Below are positions 1 through 9,372 of a stretch of 64,000 bases of DNA, piece by piece. Position numbers and translations under genes: made by a program. The stretch is taken from contig NZ_CVTA01000013.1 of the NCBI RefSeq assembly GCF_001050035.1, forward strand, positions 1 to 64,000, written 5' to 3'. How positions within the stretch are numbered: position 1 is the stretch's first letter; every line of letters begins with the position of its first letter. The notes beneath the pieces are model-generated. The model saw only the letters and a list, made by a program, of their open reading frames with translations. It searched no databases and had not been told where the DNA came from. Source of the stretch: Mycolicibacterium komanii (GTDB taxonomy: Bacteria; Actinomycetota; Actinomycetes; Mycobacteriales; Mycobacteriaceae).

Positions 1-119
1 CCGCCGAGACCGAAGCTCCCGACGTCCGTCACGAGCCGATGGCCGCCTCGGGTCTGTCGGCCGACGAGCTGGCGGCGGTCACGTCGATGTGGTCGGCGTC
101 GCAGGAGGGCGCGCCGTGA
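1..119 (+). CDS. mbtE: MbtE, mycobactin peptide synthetase, C-terminal fragment
   Basis: Only the last 38 codons are in the window; the frame opens at base 3 and stops with TGA at 117-119. The peptide ends in ...LSADELAAVTSMWSASQEG, which closely resembles the end of the following synthetase (...LTADDVAALQAMWQES), so it is the tail of a condensation/epimerisation-type domain of a related NRPS. In mycobacteria the gene directly upstream of mbtF is mbtE, which adds a lysine-type unit to mycobactin. The identification rests on this tail similarity plus gene order, since no catalytic part is visible. Confidence 0.8.
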   Translation, partial: AETEAPDVRHEPMAASGLSADELAAVTSMWSASQEGAP

Positions 120-3100
120 CCTCGACGCAACCCAAGTCCGAATCCAAGGTCGCCATCGAGGACGTGATGGCGCTCAGCCCGCTACAGCAGGGGCTGTTCT
201 CGCTCGCGCAGTTGAGCGTCGGCGACGACGCGGACGGGGGAGAGGACCCTTACGTCATCGCCATGGCCGCCGACATCACCGGCGAACTCGACGCAGACCT
301 GCTGCGGGAGTGCGCTGCGATGTTGCTGGCTCGTCACCCCAATCTGCGAGCGAGTTTCCTTCGGGCGCAGAGCAAACCGGTTCAAGTGGTGCCCAACCGC
401 GTCGACGTGCCCTGGCGACGGATCACGGCGGGCCCCGACGAGGTCGACGCGCTGGAGGCCGACGAACGGCGCCGCCCGTTCAACCTCGCGAAGGGACCGG
501 CGATCCGGTTCGTCCTCATCGAGGTGCCCGGATCGCACTTCCGGTTCGTCGTCCTCGCCCACCACATCATCATCGACGGCTGGTCGCTGCCGCTGTTCGT
601 GGGTGAGCTGATCACGCTGTACCGCTCCGGCGGTGACGACGCCGACCTGCCGCCCCCGCCGCGCCCGTACCGCGACTACATCGGCTGGCTGGCCGGTCGC
701 GACCAGGAGACCAGCCGCAACCTGTGGCGTGAGCACCTCGCCGACCTCGACGGCCCCACGCTCGTCACGCCGGCGCTCACCTCGGGTGAACCGCCCACCG
801 GCGAACCGCGCCGCACCGAACTGAGCCTGGACAGCGCCGCGACCCGGCAGTTGGCGGAGGCCGCGCGGTCCCGCGGTGTCACGGTCAACACGCTGGTCCA
901 GATGGCCTGGGCGGCGGTGCTTTCGGCGTTCACCGATCGCTCTGATGTGGTGTTCGGGGTGACGGTGTCCGGGCGCCCCGGCGAGCTGGCCGGCGTCGAG
1001 ACCATGGTCGGGTTGTTCATCAACACGGTGCCGCTGCGGGTCCGGCTCGACCCGACTGCCCGGGTCGGCGCGCAATGCGTTGCGCTGCAACGCGAGGCGG
1101 CCAAGCTGCGCGACCACAGCTACCTGCCCCACAACGAGCTGCGCTCCCTAGGGGGCATCGGCGAGCTGTTCGACACCCTGCTGGTCTACGAGAATTTTCC
1201 GCCCGGCGGGCTGGTCGGCGGCGGCGACTTCGTCGCCAACGGCGCGACGTTCCGCCCGGCCGCGCTGGAGAGCGTGTCGCATTTCCCGGTCACCATCGCC
1301 GCGCACATGATCGACGACGAGCTCACGGTCCTGGTCGAGGTCATCGACGGCGCCCTCGGCCAGATGAGCCCGGAGTCGCTGGGGCGTCGCGTGCTCACCA
1401 CCACACAGCGGCTGATCGCGAGCTGGGACCGTCCGCTGCGCGACGTCAGCGTTCTTTTCGACGGTGAGGGCCGAATCCCGACGGCCCCGACCGCCCCGGC
1501 GCCCACCCATCTCGGCGTGCACACCGCGTTCACCGAGACCGCCGGTTCGCGGCTCGGCTCGCCTGCGTTGAGCTGGTCAGGCGGCGAACTCACCTATCGG
1601 CAACTCGACGAGTCCGCCGACCGGCTGGCCGCCGCGCTGGTGTCGAAGGGGGTGCGCACGGAAACGCCTGTCGCGATCCACCTTTCGCGGGGTCCGCAAT
1701 ACGTGGTCGCGATGCTGGCGGTGCTGAAGGCGGGCGGTGTCATCGTGCCGCTCGATCCGGGGATGCGCGACGAGCGGATCGCCGACATCCTCGACCAGTG
1801 CGGCGCGACGGTGGTCGTCGACGACGACATGCTCGCCGTCGCGGCGAACCAGCTCGTCGAGAACTTCCGGCCCGTCGAAGCCCTGCCGGGTCAGGCCGCC
1901 TACATGGTGTTCACCTCCGGAACGACCGGCAGGCCGAAGGGCGTCGTCGGCACCCATCAGGCACTGCTGGCGTACGCCGAGGATCACGCCCGAAACGTGT
2001 TGCGGCCCGCCGCCGCTCGGCTGCGCCATCCGCTGCGGGTGGCACACGCGTGGTCGTTCACCTTCGACGCCGCATGGCAGCCGCTGGCCGCGCTGCTCGA
2101 CGGGCACGCGGTGCACATCGTCGACGACGAGATCCAGCGCGACGCCGAGGCGCTGGTCGAGACCATCGGGCGCTACGGGATCGACCTTATCGACACCACC
2201 CCGTCGATGTTCGCGCAACTGCACGCGGTGGGACTGCTGACGACGGTGCCGCTCGGGGTGCTGGCGCTGGGCGGCGAGGCCGTCGGGATACCGGCGTGGA
2301 ACCTCATCCGCGACGAATGCGCGCGCACCGGGATGGCGGCCTACAACTGTTACGGCCCAACAGAAACCACCGTCGAGGCCGTCGTCGCCACCATCGCCGA
2401 ACACGATCAGCCGACCATCGGGCGCCCCACCTCGCCCAGCAGGGCCCACGTTCTGGACTCGTGGCTGCGCCCCGTGCCCGACGGCGTGCCCGGCGAGCTG
2501 TACCTGTCGGGCGGCCAGCTGACCCGCGGATATCTGGGCCGTTTCGGGGAGACCGCGAGCCGTTTCGTCGCCGACCCGTTCGCGGTCGGGCAGCGCATGT
2601 ACCGCACCGGAGACGTCGTGCGGCGCCAACCCGACGGCGCGCTGGAATTCCTCGGGCGATCCGACGCGCAGGTGAAGATCCGCGGCTTCCGGGTGGAACC
2701 GACCGAGATCTCTGCGGTTTTGCACACCCATCCCGCGGTGCGCCACGCCCACGTGGCGGTGCGTCGGCAACGGTGGGGTCCGCAGTTGGTGGCGTTCGTC
2801 GCCGCCGAGCCCGCGCCCGCGGTGTCGGAGCTGCGCGCGCTGGTGTCGAAACGCCTGCCGCGCTACATGGTTCCGCACTCGATCGTCGTCGTCGACCAGA
2901 TGCCGCTGACCCCGCACGGCAAGGTCGACGAGGCGGCGCTGAACGCGATCGCCGTCGCGGACGGTCCGTCGGCCGCCCCGGAGACCGAGACGGAGAAGGC
3001 GCTGGCGGCCGTGCTCTGCGAGCTGTTGGACGGTGGCGGCGGCCTCACCATCGACGTCACCGCGGACTTCCTCGCGCTCGGCCTGGACAGCATCGTGGCG

Positions 3101-4498
3101 CTCTCGGTGGTGCAGGCCGCCCGCAGGCGCGGCATTCCGTTGCGCGCCAGGCTGATGCTCGAGTGCGCGACGCTGCGAGAACTCGCGGCGGCCATCGAGA
3201 ACGAGTCGGCGATCGCCGAGCACGACGACGACTCCGGCGGTCCGATGCCCGTGCTGCCCAACGCGCACTGGCTCTACGAGCACGGCGACCCGCGCCGGTT
3301 GGCGCAGACCGAGGCCATCCGGTTACCCGACGGCATCTCCGGTGAGCAACTCGAGCGGATCCTGCGCACCGTCGTCGACGGTCATCCGGTGCTGAGAAGC
3401 AGGCTCGACCGGCAGGCGATGACGCTCGTCGAGTATGACGCGCCAACTTCGCTGACCGAGGTGCCCGTCAAGGGGGCCTCGGATGAAGCCCTCGCCGACG
3501 CCGTCGCCGAACACGCTCGCCGGTCGGTGGAACGCCTTGACCCGCAACAAGGGTCGATGTTCACCGCGGTGTGGTTGCGCCCGCCCGACGGCCCCGGCGT
3601 GCTGCTGCTGACCGCGCACGTGCTGGCGGTCGACCCCGCGTCGTGGCGGATCCTGCTAGGCGAACTCGACGCGGCATGGCACGCCGTCGCATCCGGCCGT
3701 GAGCCTGCGCCCACCCGCGAGCACACCAGCTACCGACGGTGGTCGGGCCTGCTCGCCGAGCGCACGCACACGCTCGACACGGCCGACTTCTGGGCGGCCC
3801 AACTCGACGGCGACGACCCACCACTCGGTGCCCGCAGGCTGCGACCGCAGACCGATCGTGTCGGCGACGTCGTCGTCGCCATGGCGGTGACCGACAGCGA
3901 CATCACGATGCGGTTGCTCAGCGCGCCCGTACCCACGCCGCATCTGCTGGCGGAGGCAGCGGCGCGCACCGTCACCCGGTGGCGCCGGCACCGCGGCCAG
4001 GACACGCCACCGCCGCTGTTGGCGCTGGAGACCCACGGCCGGGCGGACACCGTCGTCGACACCGCCGACACGTCCGACACCGTCGGGCTGCTTACCGCGA
4101 TCTATCCGCTGCGGGTGCAGACGGCCCGCGACGTCGCCGAAACCCCCGGCGACGGCATCGATTACGGACTGTTGCGCTACCTGCGTCCCGACACCGCCGA
4201 ACGGCTGGGGGCGCTGCCGGAACCGCAGCTGCTGCTGAATTTCCTGGGCCGTGTGCACGCCGGCTTCGACGGTGCGGCCCTGCGCCCGGACCGTGCGCTG
4301 CTGGCGCGGGTGTCGCCGCTGCCCGAGCCGCGGCTTGCCGTCCGGCACGAATTGACCGTGCTGGCGGCGGTTCTCGGTGACGGCGATGCGCCGGTGCTCG
4401 GCACGCAATGGCGCACGCTGCCCGACATCCTGACCGCCGATGACGTCGCCGCGCTGCAGGCGATGTGGCAGGAATCGCTACGAGAGGTCGTCTCATGA
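116..4498 (+). CDS. mbtF: MbtF, mycobactin non-ribosomal peptide synthetase (C-A-T plus C/E-like domain)
   Basis: This 1460-residue NRPS adds the terminal N6-hydroxylysine/cobactin unit of the siderophore mycobactin; the M. tuberculosis protein has about the same length. Domain order: condensation domain (about 15-440; HHxxxDGW at 149-156), adenylation domain (about 480-890; SGTTGRPKG near 603, YGPTET near 746, then YRTGD and KIRGFRVEP), carrier domain (LGLDS, phosphopantetheine Ser about 992), and a C-terminal condensation/epimerisation-like domain (about 1035-1460). In the last domain the HHxxxDG signature reads HVLAVDP, as expected for a diverged epimerisation-type domain. GTG at 116 is chosen over ATG 89 because it overlaps the mbtE stop as GTGA, the same coupling seen at its 3' end with mbtG. 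Cytoplasmic; iron-regulated in mycobacteria, but the operon promoter lies outside the window. Confidence 0.95.
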   Translation: MTSTQPKSESKVAIEDVMALSPLQQGLFSLAQLSVGDDADGGEDPYVIAMAADITGELDADLLRECAAMLLARHPNLRASFLRAQSKPVQVVPNRVDVPWRRITAGPDEVDALEADERRRPFNLAKGPAIRFVLIEVPGSHFRFVVLAHHIIIDGWSLPLFVGELITLYRSGGDDADLPPPPRPYRDYIGWLAGRDQETSRNLWREHLADLDGPTLVTPALTSGEPPTGEPRRTELSLDSAATRQLAEAARSRGVTVNTLVQMAWAAVLSAFTDRSDVVFGVTVSGRPGELAGVETMVGLFINTVPLRVRLDPTARVGAQCVALQREAAKLRDHSYLPHNELRSLGGIGELFDTLLVYENFPPGGLVGGGDFVANGATFRPAALESVSHFPVTIAAHMIDDELTVLVEVIDGALGQMSPESLGRRVLTTTQRLIASWDRPLRDVSVLFDGEGRIPTAPTAPAPTHLGVHTAFTETAGSRLGSPALSWSGGELTYRQLDESADRLAAALVSKGVRTETPVAIHLSRGPQYVVAMLAVLKAGGVIVPLDPGMRDERIADILDQCGATVVVDDDMLAVAANQLVENFRPVEALPGQAAYMVFTSGTTGRPKGVVGTHQALLAYAEDHARNVLRPAAARLRHPLRVAHAWSFTFDAAWQPLAALLDGHAVHIVDDEIQRDAEALVETIGRYGIDLIDTTPSMFAQLHAVGLLTTVPLGVLALGGEAVGIPAWNLIRDECARTGMAAYNCYGPTETTVEAVVATIAEHDQPTIGRPTSPSRAHVLDSWLRPVPDGVPGELYLSGGQLTRGYLGRFGETASRFVADPFAVGQRMYRTGDVVRRQPDGALEFLGRSDAQVKIRGFRVEPTEISAVLHTHPAVRHAHVAVRRQRWGPQLVAFVAAEPAPAVSELRALVSKRLPRYMVPHSIVVVDQMPLTPHGKVDEAALNAIAVADGPSAAPETETEKALAAVLCELLDGGGGLTIDVTADFLALGLDSIVALSVVQAARRRGIPLRARLMLECATLRELAAAIENESAIAEHDDDSGGPMPVLPNAHWLYEHGDPRRLAQTEAIRLPDGISGEQLERILRTVVDGHPVLRSRLDRQAMTLVEYDAPTSLTEVPVKGASDEALADAVAEHARRSVERLDPQQGSMFTAVWLRPPDGPGVLLLTAHVLAVDPASWRILLGELDAAWHAVASGREPAPTREHTSYRRWSGLLAERTHTLDTADFWAAQLDGDDPPLGARRLRPQTDRVGDVVVAMAVTDSDITMRLLSAPVPTPHLLAEAAARTVTRWRRHRGQDTPPPLLALETHGRADTVVDTADTSDTVGLLTAIYPLRVQTARDVAETPGDGIDYGLLRYLRPDTAERLGALPEPQLLLNFLGRVHAGFDGAALRPDRALLARVSPLPEPRLAVRHELTVLAAVLGDGDAPVLGTQWRTLPDILTADDVAALQAMWQESLREVVS

Positions 4499-5790
4499 GC
4501 CGGACACTCGCGGTGCTGGGCGCGGGCGCGAAAGCCGTCGCCGTCGCCGCCAAGGCCGCCGAACTGCGCGACATGGGCATCGACGCGCCCGAGGTCGTCG
4601 CCGTGGAGAAGACGGGCGTGGCCGCCAACTGGCAAGCCGACGGCGGCTGGACCGACGGTCAACATCGGCTGGGAACCAGCCCCGAGAAGGACGTCGGCTT
4701 CCCCTACCGCTCCGCGCTGGTGCCGCGCCGCAACGCCGAACTCGACGAGCGGATGACCCGGCACAGCTGGCAGCAGTACCTGATCTCGACCGGCCAGTTC
4801 GCCGAGTGGGTGGACCGCGGACGTCCCGCGCCCACCCACCGCAGGTGGAGCCAGTACCTGCGCTGGGTCGCAGGCAATGTCGAGATGAACGTCGTGCGGG
4901 GCGAGGTACGCGAAATCTCGGTCGCCACCGAATCGGGCGAGCCGCGCTGGGCGCTGCACACCCCCGACCGCACCGTGACCGCCGACGGCCTGATGATCAC
5001 CGGCCCCGGACAACCGGAGCGCTCGATCCTGCCCGGCAACCCCCGGGTGCTCTCGATCGCGCAGTTCTGGCACCGCGCGGCGCAGTACGAGCTGATCCGC
5101 GCCGAACGCGTCGCCGTCATCGGCGGCGGAGAGACCGCGGCGTCGATGCTCAACGAGCTGTTCCGGCACCGGGTTTCGACGATCACCGTGATCTCACCGC
5201 AGGTGACGTTGTTCACCCGCGGCGAGAGCTTCTTCGAGAACACGTTGTTCTCCGATCCCACCGGTTGGACCGGCTTGACGATGGCCGAGCGGCGCGACGC
5301 GCTGCTGCGCACCGACCGCGGGGTGTTCTCCGCGCGGGTGCAGGAGGCGTTGCTCGCCGACGACCGGATCCGCCACCTGCGGGGCCGGGTCGCGCACGCG
5401 GTGGCCTGCGACGGCCGGATCCGATTGACGCTGAGCACCACCCAGGGCGGCGAATCGCTCGAGACCGTGCACGGATTCGATCTCGTCATCGACGGCTCGG
5501 GCGCCGACGCGATGTGGTTCGTCCCGCTGCTCGGCCAGGACGCGCTCGATCTGCTGGAGCTGGGCCTGGGCGCACCGCTCAGCTCGGACGCGCTGCAGGA
5601 AGCCATGGGCGACGACCTCGCCGTCACCGGGGTGCGGCCGAAGCTGTTCCTGCCCGGCCTGTCGGGGCTGACGCAGGGGCCGGGCTTTCCCAACCTGTCC
5701 TGCCTGGGCCTGTTGTCCGACCGCATCCTCGGCGCCGATCTCGGCGCGGCCACCGAATCGCCGTCACGCGAGCATCAATCCGTTCGATGA
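4495..5790 (+). CDS. mbtG: MbtG, lysine/peptidyl-lysine N6-hydroxylase
   Basis: Flavin- and NADPH-dependent monooxygenase that hydroxylates the lysine side-chain nitrogens giving the iron-binding hydroxamates of mycobactin. At 431 residues it matches the length of M. tuberculosis MbtG. Visible features are an N-terminal FAD-binding GAGAKA motif (about 9-14), a central NADPH-binding GGGETAASM motif (about 206-214) and a C-terminal LTQGPGFPNLSCLGL stretch typical of siderophore hydroxylases. The ATG overlaps the mbtF stop (ATGA), so translation is coupled to the NRPS. The next gene is convergent and starts only 11 bp away, so this is the last mbt gene here; mbtH, which follows mbtG in M. tuberculosis, is absent. 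Confidence 0.95.
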   Translation: MSRTLAVLGAGAKAVAVAAKAAELRDMGIDAPEVVAVEKTGVAANWQADGGWTDGQHRLGTSPEKDVGFPYRSALVPRRNAELDERMTRHSWQQYLISTGQFAEWVDRGRPAPTHRRWSQYLRWVAGNVEMNVVRGEVREISVATESGEPRWALHTPDRTVTADGLMITGPGQPERSILPGNPRVLSIAQFWHRAAQYELIRAERVAVIGGGETAASMLNELFRHRVSTITVISPQVTLFTRGESFFENTLFSDPTGWTGLTMAERRDALLRTDRGVFSARVQEALLADDRIRHLRGRVAHAVACDGRIRLTLSTTQGGESLETVHGFDLVIDGSGADAMWFVPLLGQDALDLLELGLGAPLSSDALQEAMGDDLAVTGVRPKLFLPGLSGLTQGPGFPNLSCLGLLSDRILGADLGAATESPSREHQSVR

Positions 5791-5801
5791 CGGCCGGAAC
5801 G

Positions 5802-6116
5802 CTAGACCTGTTGCGCGAGAGGGACGTCCATGTCGAACACGCGCGCGTGCAAGATCGTCCGGTTACGCAATGCCGCCCGAACCGCGCGGTGTAGCCCGTC
5901 CTCGAGGTAGACGATGCCCTTCCACCGCACCGCGTGCGGGAACAGGTCGCCGTAGAACGTCGAATCCTCGGAGAGCAACCGGTCCAACGCGAGCACCGTC
6001 GTGGTGGTGACCAACTCGTCGAGCCGGATCTGGCGCGGCGGAATCTGCGCCCACTGGCGGTGCGACAACCCGTGGTCGGGGTAGGGCCTGCCCTCCCTGA
6101 CTCCCTTGAAGATCAT
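5802..6116 (-). CDS. Conserved hypothetical protein, Rv2375-like
   Basis: A 104-residue cytoplasmic protein without signal peptide or membrane segment. It occupies the position of M. tuberculosis Rv2375 (about 105 residues) between the mbt cluster and hrcA. The ATG at 6116 is chosen because a GAAGGA Shine-Dalgarno lies just upstream on the minus strand; a longer reading frame to 6182 adds an arginine-rich extension with no ribosome site. The sequence has an aromatic/charged pattern (RQIRLDELV, LHRAVRAAL) and ends DMDVPLAQQV. I do not recognise a characterised domain and assign no function. It converges on mbtG with an 11-bp gap. Confidence 0.8.
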   Translation of the reverse strand: MIFKGVREGRPYPDHGLSHRQWAQIPPRQIRLDELVTTTTVLALDRLLSEDSTFYGDLFPHAVRWKGIVYLEDGLHRAVRAALRNRTILHARVFDMDVPLAQQV

Positions 6117-6239
6117 CGGGCATGCGTCCTTCGCTCGTCCCCCCCGGCAACGAAATAACAACGCAAGGTTAGTGCACCGCAAGCGGGGTGTCGCGGGGCC
6201 GTCAGAGCCGCTCGCACACTATCGATGCTGTTGGTGCCC

Positions 6240-6245
6240 CTAAAA
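6240..6245 (+). promoter_or_regulatory. Candidate -10 element upstream of hrcA
   Basis: TAAAAT lies 37 bp before the hrcA ATG in an otherwise GC-rich 166-bp divergent intergenic region, the right distance for a mycobacterial -10 hexamer with a short leader. No convincing -35 or CIRCE repeat is visible nearby. Confidence 0.35.
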
Positions 6246-6282
6246 TGGGTGACAACGCGATTCGAGGGGTAGGTGAGCAGAC

Positions 6283-7314
6283 ATGGGTAGCGCCGACGAC
6301 CGACGGTTCGAGGTGCTGCGCGCGATCGTCGCCGACTTCGTGGCCACCAAGGAGCCGATCGGGTCGAAGACCCTCGTTGAGCGGCACAACCTCGGCGTCT
6401 CCAGTGCGACCGTGCGCAACGACATGGCGGTACTGGAAGCCGAGGGCTACATCACCCAGCCCCACACCAGCTCCGGACGGGTCCCCACCGAGAAGGGCTA
6501 CCGCGAGTTCGTCGACCGCATCGACGACGTCAAACCGCTGTCGACGCCCGAACGCCGCGCGATCCTGACGTTCCTCGAATCCGGCGTGGATCTCGACGAC
6601 GTGCTGCGTCGCGCCGTGCGCCTGCTCGCCCAGCTGACGCGCCAGGTCGCGATCGTGCAGTACCCGACGCTGTCCACCTCGACGGTCCGCCACCTCGAGG
6701 TCGTCGCGCTCACCCCGGCCAAGCTGCTGCTGGTGGTCATCACCGACACCGGCCGGGTGGACCAGCGCATCGTCGAGCTCGGGGACGCGCTCGACGAGCA
6801 CGACCTCACCAAGCTGCGCGACCTGCTCGGCCAGGCGCTCGAGGGCAAGCCGTTGGCCGCCGCGTCGATCGCCGTCGCCGACCTGGCGTCGCAGCTCGAC
6901 GGGCACGGCGGGCTCGCCGACGCGATCGGCCGGTCGGCGACCGTGCTGGTCGAGACGCTCGTCGAACACCGAGAAGAGCGGCTGCTGCTGGGCGGCACCG
7001 CCAACCTCACCCGCAACACCGCCGACTTCGGCGGCTCCCTGCGGTCGGTGCTCGAGGCGCTCGAGGAGCAGGTGGTGGTGCTGCGGCTGCTGGCGGCGCA
7101 GCAGGAGGCGGGCAAGGTGACCGTGCGCATCGGGCACGAAACCGAGGCCGAGGAGATGGCGGGCGCCTCCGTGGTGACGACCGCATACGGAAGTTCGGGC
7201 AAGGTGTACGGCGGCATGGGGGTGCTGGGCCCCACCCGAATGGACTATCCGGGAACTATCGCTAATGTCGCTGCGGTTGCTCTCTATATCGGGGAAGTCT
7301 TAGGCAGCCGGTAA
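6283..7314 (+). CDS. hrcA: HrcA, heat-inducible transcription repressor
   Basis: HrcA represses heat-shock chaperone genes by binding CIRCE inverted repeats, with GroEL as co-regulator in other bacteria. The 343 residues equal the M. tuberculosis length. The N-terminus is the winged-helix DNA-binding domain ([14 protein letters not shown], then [18 protein letters not shown] near 45-63 and the [16 protein letters not shown] segment); the rest is the GAF-like dimerisation/inducer domain ending in [24 protein letters not shown] 6283 follows GGTGAGCAGAC. It is followed after 30 bp by dnaJ2 in the same direction, the usual actinobacterial hrcA-dnaJ2 unit. No CIRCE element is seen in front of it, so its targets (groE loci) should lie elsewhere. 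Confidence 0.96.
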   Translation: MGSADDRRFEVLRAIVADFVATKEPIGSKTLVERHNLGVSSATVRNDMAVLEAEGYITQPHTSSGRVPTEKGYREFVDRIDDVKPLSTPERRAILTFLESGVDLDDVLRRAVRLLAQLTRQVAIVQYPTLSTSTVRHLEVVALTPAKLLLVVITDTGRVDQRIVELGDALDEHDLTKLRDLLGQALEGKPLAAASIAVADLASQLDGHGGLADAIGRSATVLVETLVEHREERLLLGGTANLTRNTADFGGSLRSVLEALEEQVVVLRLLAAQQEAGKVTVRIGHETEAEEMAGASVVTTAYGSSGKVYGGMGVLGPTRMDYPGTIANVAAVALYIGEVLGSR

Positions 7315-7344
7315 CACCGGCACAGGAAGGTCAGGCAAGTCAGC

Positions 7345-8493
7345 GTGGCACGCGACTATTACGGGCTGCTCGGAGTGAGCAAGGGCGCGACGGACGCGGA
7401 GATCAAGCGCGCCTATCGCAGGTTGGCGCGTGAACTGCATCCCGACGTCAACCCGGACGAAGAGGCCCAGGCGCGGTTCAAGGACATCAGCGCGGCCTAC
7501 GAGGTGCTCAGTGATCCGGAGAAGCGCCGCATCGTCGACCTCGGCGGCGATCCGCTGGAGTCGGCCGCATCCGCGGGCGGCAACGGGTTCGCCGGATTCG
7601 GCGGGCTGGGCGACGTGTTCGAGGCGTTCTTCGGCGGCGGTACCACCACACGCGGCCCGGTTGGCCGGGTCCGGCCGGGTTCGGATTCGCTGCTGCGTAT
7701 GCGGCTCGACCTGGAGGAGTGCGCCACCGGCGTGACCAAGCAGGTCACCGTCGACACCGCGATCCTGTGCGACCTGTGCCACGGCAAGGGCACCCACGGC
7801 AACTCCACCCCGGTCACCTGCGACACCTGCGGCGGACGCGGCGAGATCCAGACCGTGCAGCGGTCGCTGCTGGGCCAGGTCATGACCTCGCGGCCGTGCC
7901 CGGTGTGCGGCGGCGTCGGCGAGGTCATCCCCGATCCGTGTCACCGCTGCGGCGGCGACGGCCGCGTGCGCGCCCGCCGCGAGATCAGCGTGAAGATCCC
8001 GGCAGGCGTCGGCGACGGGATGCGGGTGAGGTTGGCCGCGCAGGGCGAGGTCGGCCCCGGCGGCGGACCCGCAGGCGACCTGTACGTCGAGGTGCACGAG
8101 CAGCCGCACCCCACCTTCCTGCGCGACGGCGACGACCTGCACTGCACCATCTCGGTTCCGATGGTCGACGCGGCGTTGGGCACCACCGTCACCGTCGACG
8201 CGATCCTCGACGGGCCGACGGAGATCACGATCCCGTCCGGCACGCAGCCGGGCGCCATCGTGTCGCTGCGCGGGCACGGCATGCCGCACCTGCGCTCCGG
8301 GGTCCGCGGCGACCTGCACGCCCACATCGACGTCGTCGTGCCGTCGCGCCTGGACAACGAGGACATCGAGCTTTTGCGCAAGCTCAAGGACAAGCGCGGC
8401 CGCGACGTCGCGGAGGTGCGTTCCGCCCAGCCGTCCTCCTCGAGCGGGGGCGGGCTGTTCAGCCGGCTGCGCGAGACGTTCAGCGGCCGCTGA
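7345..8493 (+). CDS. dnaJ2: DnaJ2, Hsp40 co-chaperone
   Basis: Type I Hsp40 that stimulates DnaK ATPase and delivers unfolded substrates. It has 382 residues: a J domain (1-70) with the HPD tripeptide (residues 32-34), a Gly/Phe-rich linker (about 75-105), and a zinc-binding domain with four CxxCxGxG motifs ([32 protein letters not shown]; about 140-210), then the C-terminal peptide-binding domain. The start is GTG 7345, giving [12 protein letters not shown], with AGGAAGG a little upstream. It lies 30 bp after hrcA; rsmE follows after 33 bp, so the three are probably co-transcribed. This is the second, hrcA-linked DnaJ of mycobacteria rather than the dnaK-linked DnaJ1. Confidence 0.96.
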   Translation: MARDYYGLLGVSKGATDAEIKRAYRRLARELHPDVNPDEEAQARFKDISAAYEVLSDPEKRRIVDLGGDPLESAASAGGNGFAGFGGLGDVFEAFFGGGTTTRGPVGRVRPGSDSLLRMRLDLEECATGVTKQVTVDTAILCDLCHGKGTHGNSTPVTCDTCGGRGEIQTVQRSLLGQVMTSRPCPVCGGVGEVIPDPCHRCGGDGRVRARREISVKIPAGVGDGMRVRLAAQGEVGPGGGPAGDLYVEVHEQPHPTFLRDGDDLHCTISVPMVDAALGTTVTVDAILDGPTEITIPSGTQPGAIVSLRGHGMPHLRSGVRGDLHAHIDVVVPSRLDNEDIELLRKLKDKRGRDVAEVRSAQPSSSSGGGLFSRLRETFSGR

Positions 8494-8526
8494 TGGGCTT
8501 GCGTCGCCTCGCCCCGCGCTAACCCG

Positions 8527-9267
8527 ATGTCCGCCGCGCTGTTCTACGTCGACACGCTCCCATCGGTCGGCGAGCTCGCGGTCGTCGACGGCGACGAGGG
8601 CTTCCACGCCGCCAACGTGCGCCGCATCCGCCGCGGTGAGCGCCTACAGCTCAGCGACGGCGCCGGTGAGCTGGCGCAATGCGAGGTCGACGAGGTGGGC
8701 AAGGGCAGGTTGACCGCGCGGGTGCTCGAGCGGCGCTTCGTCCCCGCCGCGTCGCCGGCGGTCACCGTCGTGCAGGCGCTACCGAAGTCGGACCGCTCGG
8801 AACTCGCGATCGAACTGGCCACCGAGGCGGGCGCCGACGACTTCGTGGCGTGGCAGGCCGCGCGCTGCGTGGCGCGGTGGGAGACGCCTGCCAAGGTCGA
8901 CAAGGGGCTACGGCGGTGGAGCGCGGTGGTCCGCTCGGCGGCCCGGCAGTCGCGGCGCGCCCGTATCCCCGAGGTCGGCGGGCCGGTGACGACGCCCGAG
9001 CTGGTCGGTCGGCTCGGTGACCGATCGGCCGTGGTCCTGGTGCTGCACGAATCGGCGACACAGCGGCTGACCGACGCGGCGGTGGCCGGGGCCGATTCGG
9101 TGATGTTGGTGGTTGGGCCCGAGGGTGGCATCGCCGACGACGAGCTCGCCGCGCTGACAGGCGCCGGCGCGACGGCTGTGCGATTGGGACCCACGGTGCT
9201 GCGGACGTCGACCGCCGCGGCGGTCGCACTCGGGGCGCTGGGCGTGCTGACCGACCGGTGGTCGTGA
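8527..9267 (+). CDS. rsmE: RsmE, 16S rRNA m3U1498 methyltransferase
   Basis: SAM-dependent SPOUT-family enzyme that methylates N3 of U1498 in 16S rRNA. It has 246 residues, with an N-terminal PUA-like RNA-binding part (about 1-75, [14 protein letters not shown]) and a C-terminal trefoil-knot domain whose SAM-binding loops are VVGPEGGI (about 196-203) and [13 protein letters not shown] (about 219-231). It corresponds to M. tuberculosis Rv2372c. The start ATG 8527 is 33 bp after dnaJ2. The same hrcA-dnaJ-rsmE order is common in Actinobacteria. Confidence 0.93.
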   Translation: MSAALFYVDTLPSVGELAVVDGDEGFHAANVRRIRRGERLQLSDGAGELAQCEVDEVGKGRLTARVLERRFVPAASPAVTVVQALPKSDRSELAIELATEAGADDFVAWQAARCVARWETPAKVDKGLRRWSAVVRSAARQSRRARIPEVGGPVTTPELVGRLGDRSAVVLVLHESATQRLTDAAVAGADSVMLVVGPEGGIADDELAALTGAGATAVRLGPTVLRTSTAAAVALGALGVLTDRWS

Positions 9268-9286
9268 CCGGCGGCAGCCTCAACCA

Positions 9287-9316
9287 TTGGGTGGTGTCGC
9301 TGACCAGCGGTAAACT
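9287..9316 (+). promoter_or_regulatory. Candidate sigma-A-type promoter for phoH-ybeY-era operon
   Basis: TTGGGT (9287-9292), an 18-bp spacer and TAAACT (9311-9316) sit in the 105-bp gap after rsmE. The predicted start of transcription would be near 9323, about 50 bp before the TTG start of phoH. The assignment is by pattern only. Confidence 0.4.
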
Positions 9317-9372
9317 GTGAACACCCATCAGCAACGCCCAGGCGAGAATCAGAAAGCAGGCACTGGACCCTC

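Noticed and set aside
1577..3283. Long open frame of 568 codons on the minus strand inside mbtF
   Set aside because: It is antisense to the conserved adenylation domain, His/Gln/Arg-rich without domain pattern, and explained by third-position GC bias. The same holds for similar antisense frames over most large genes here.
6117..6282. CIRCE operator before hrcA
   Set aside because: No TTAGCACTC/GAGTGCTAA-type repeat is present in the hrcA upstream region; hrcA does not appear to be autoregulated through CIRCE here.
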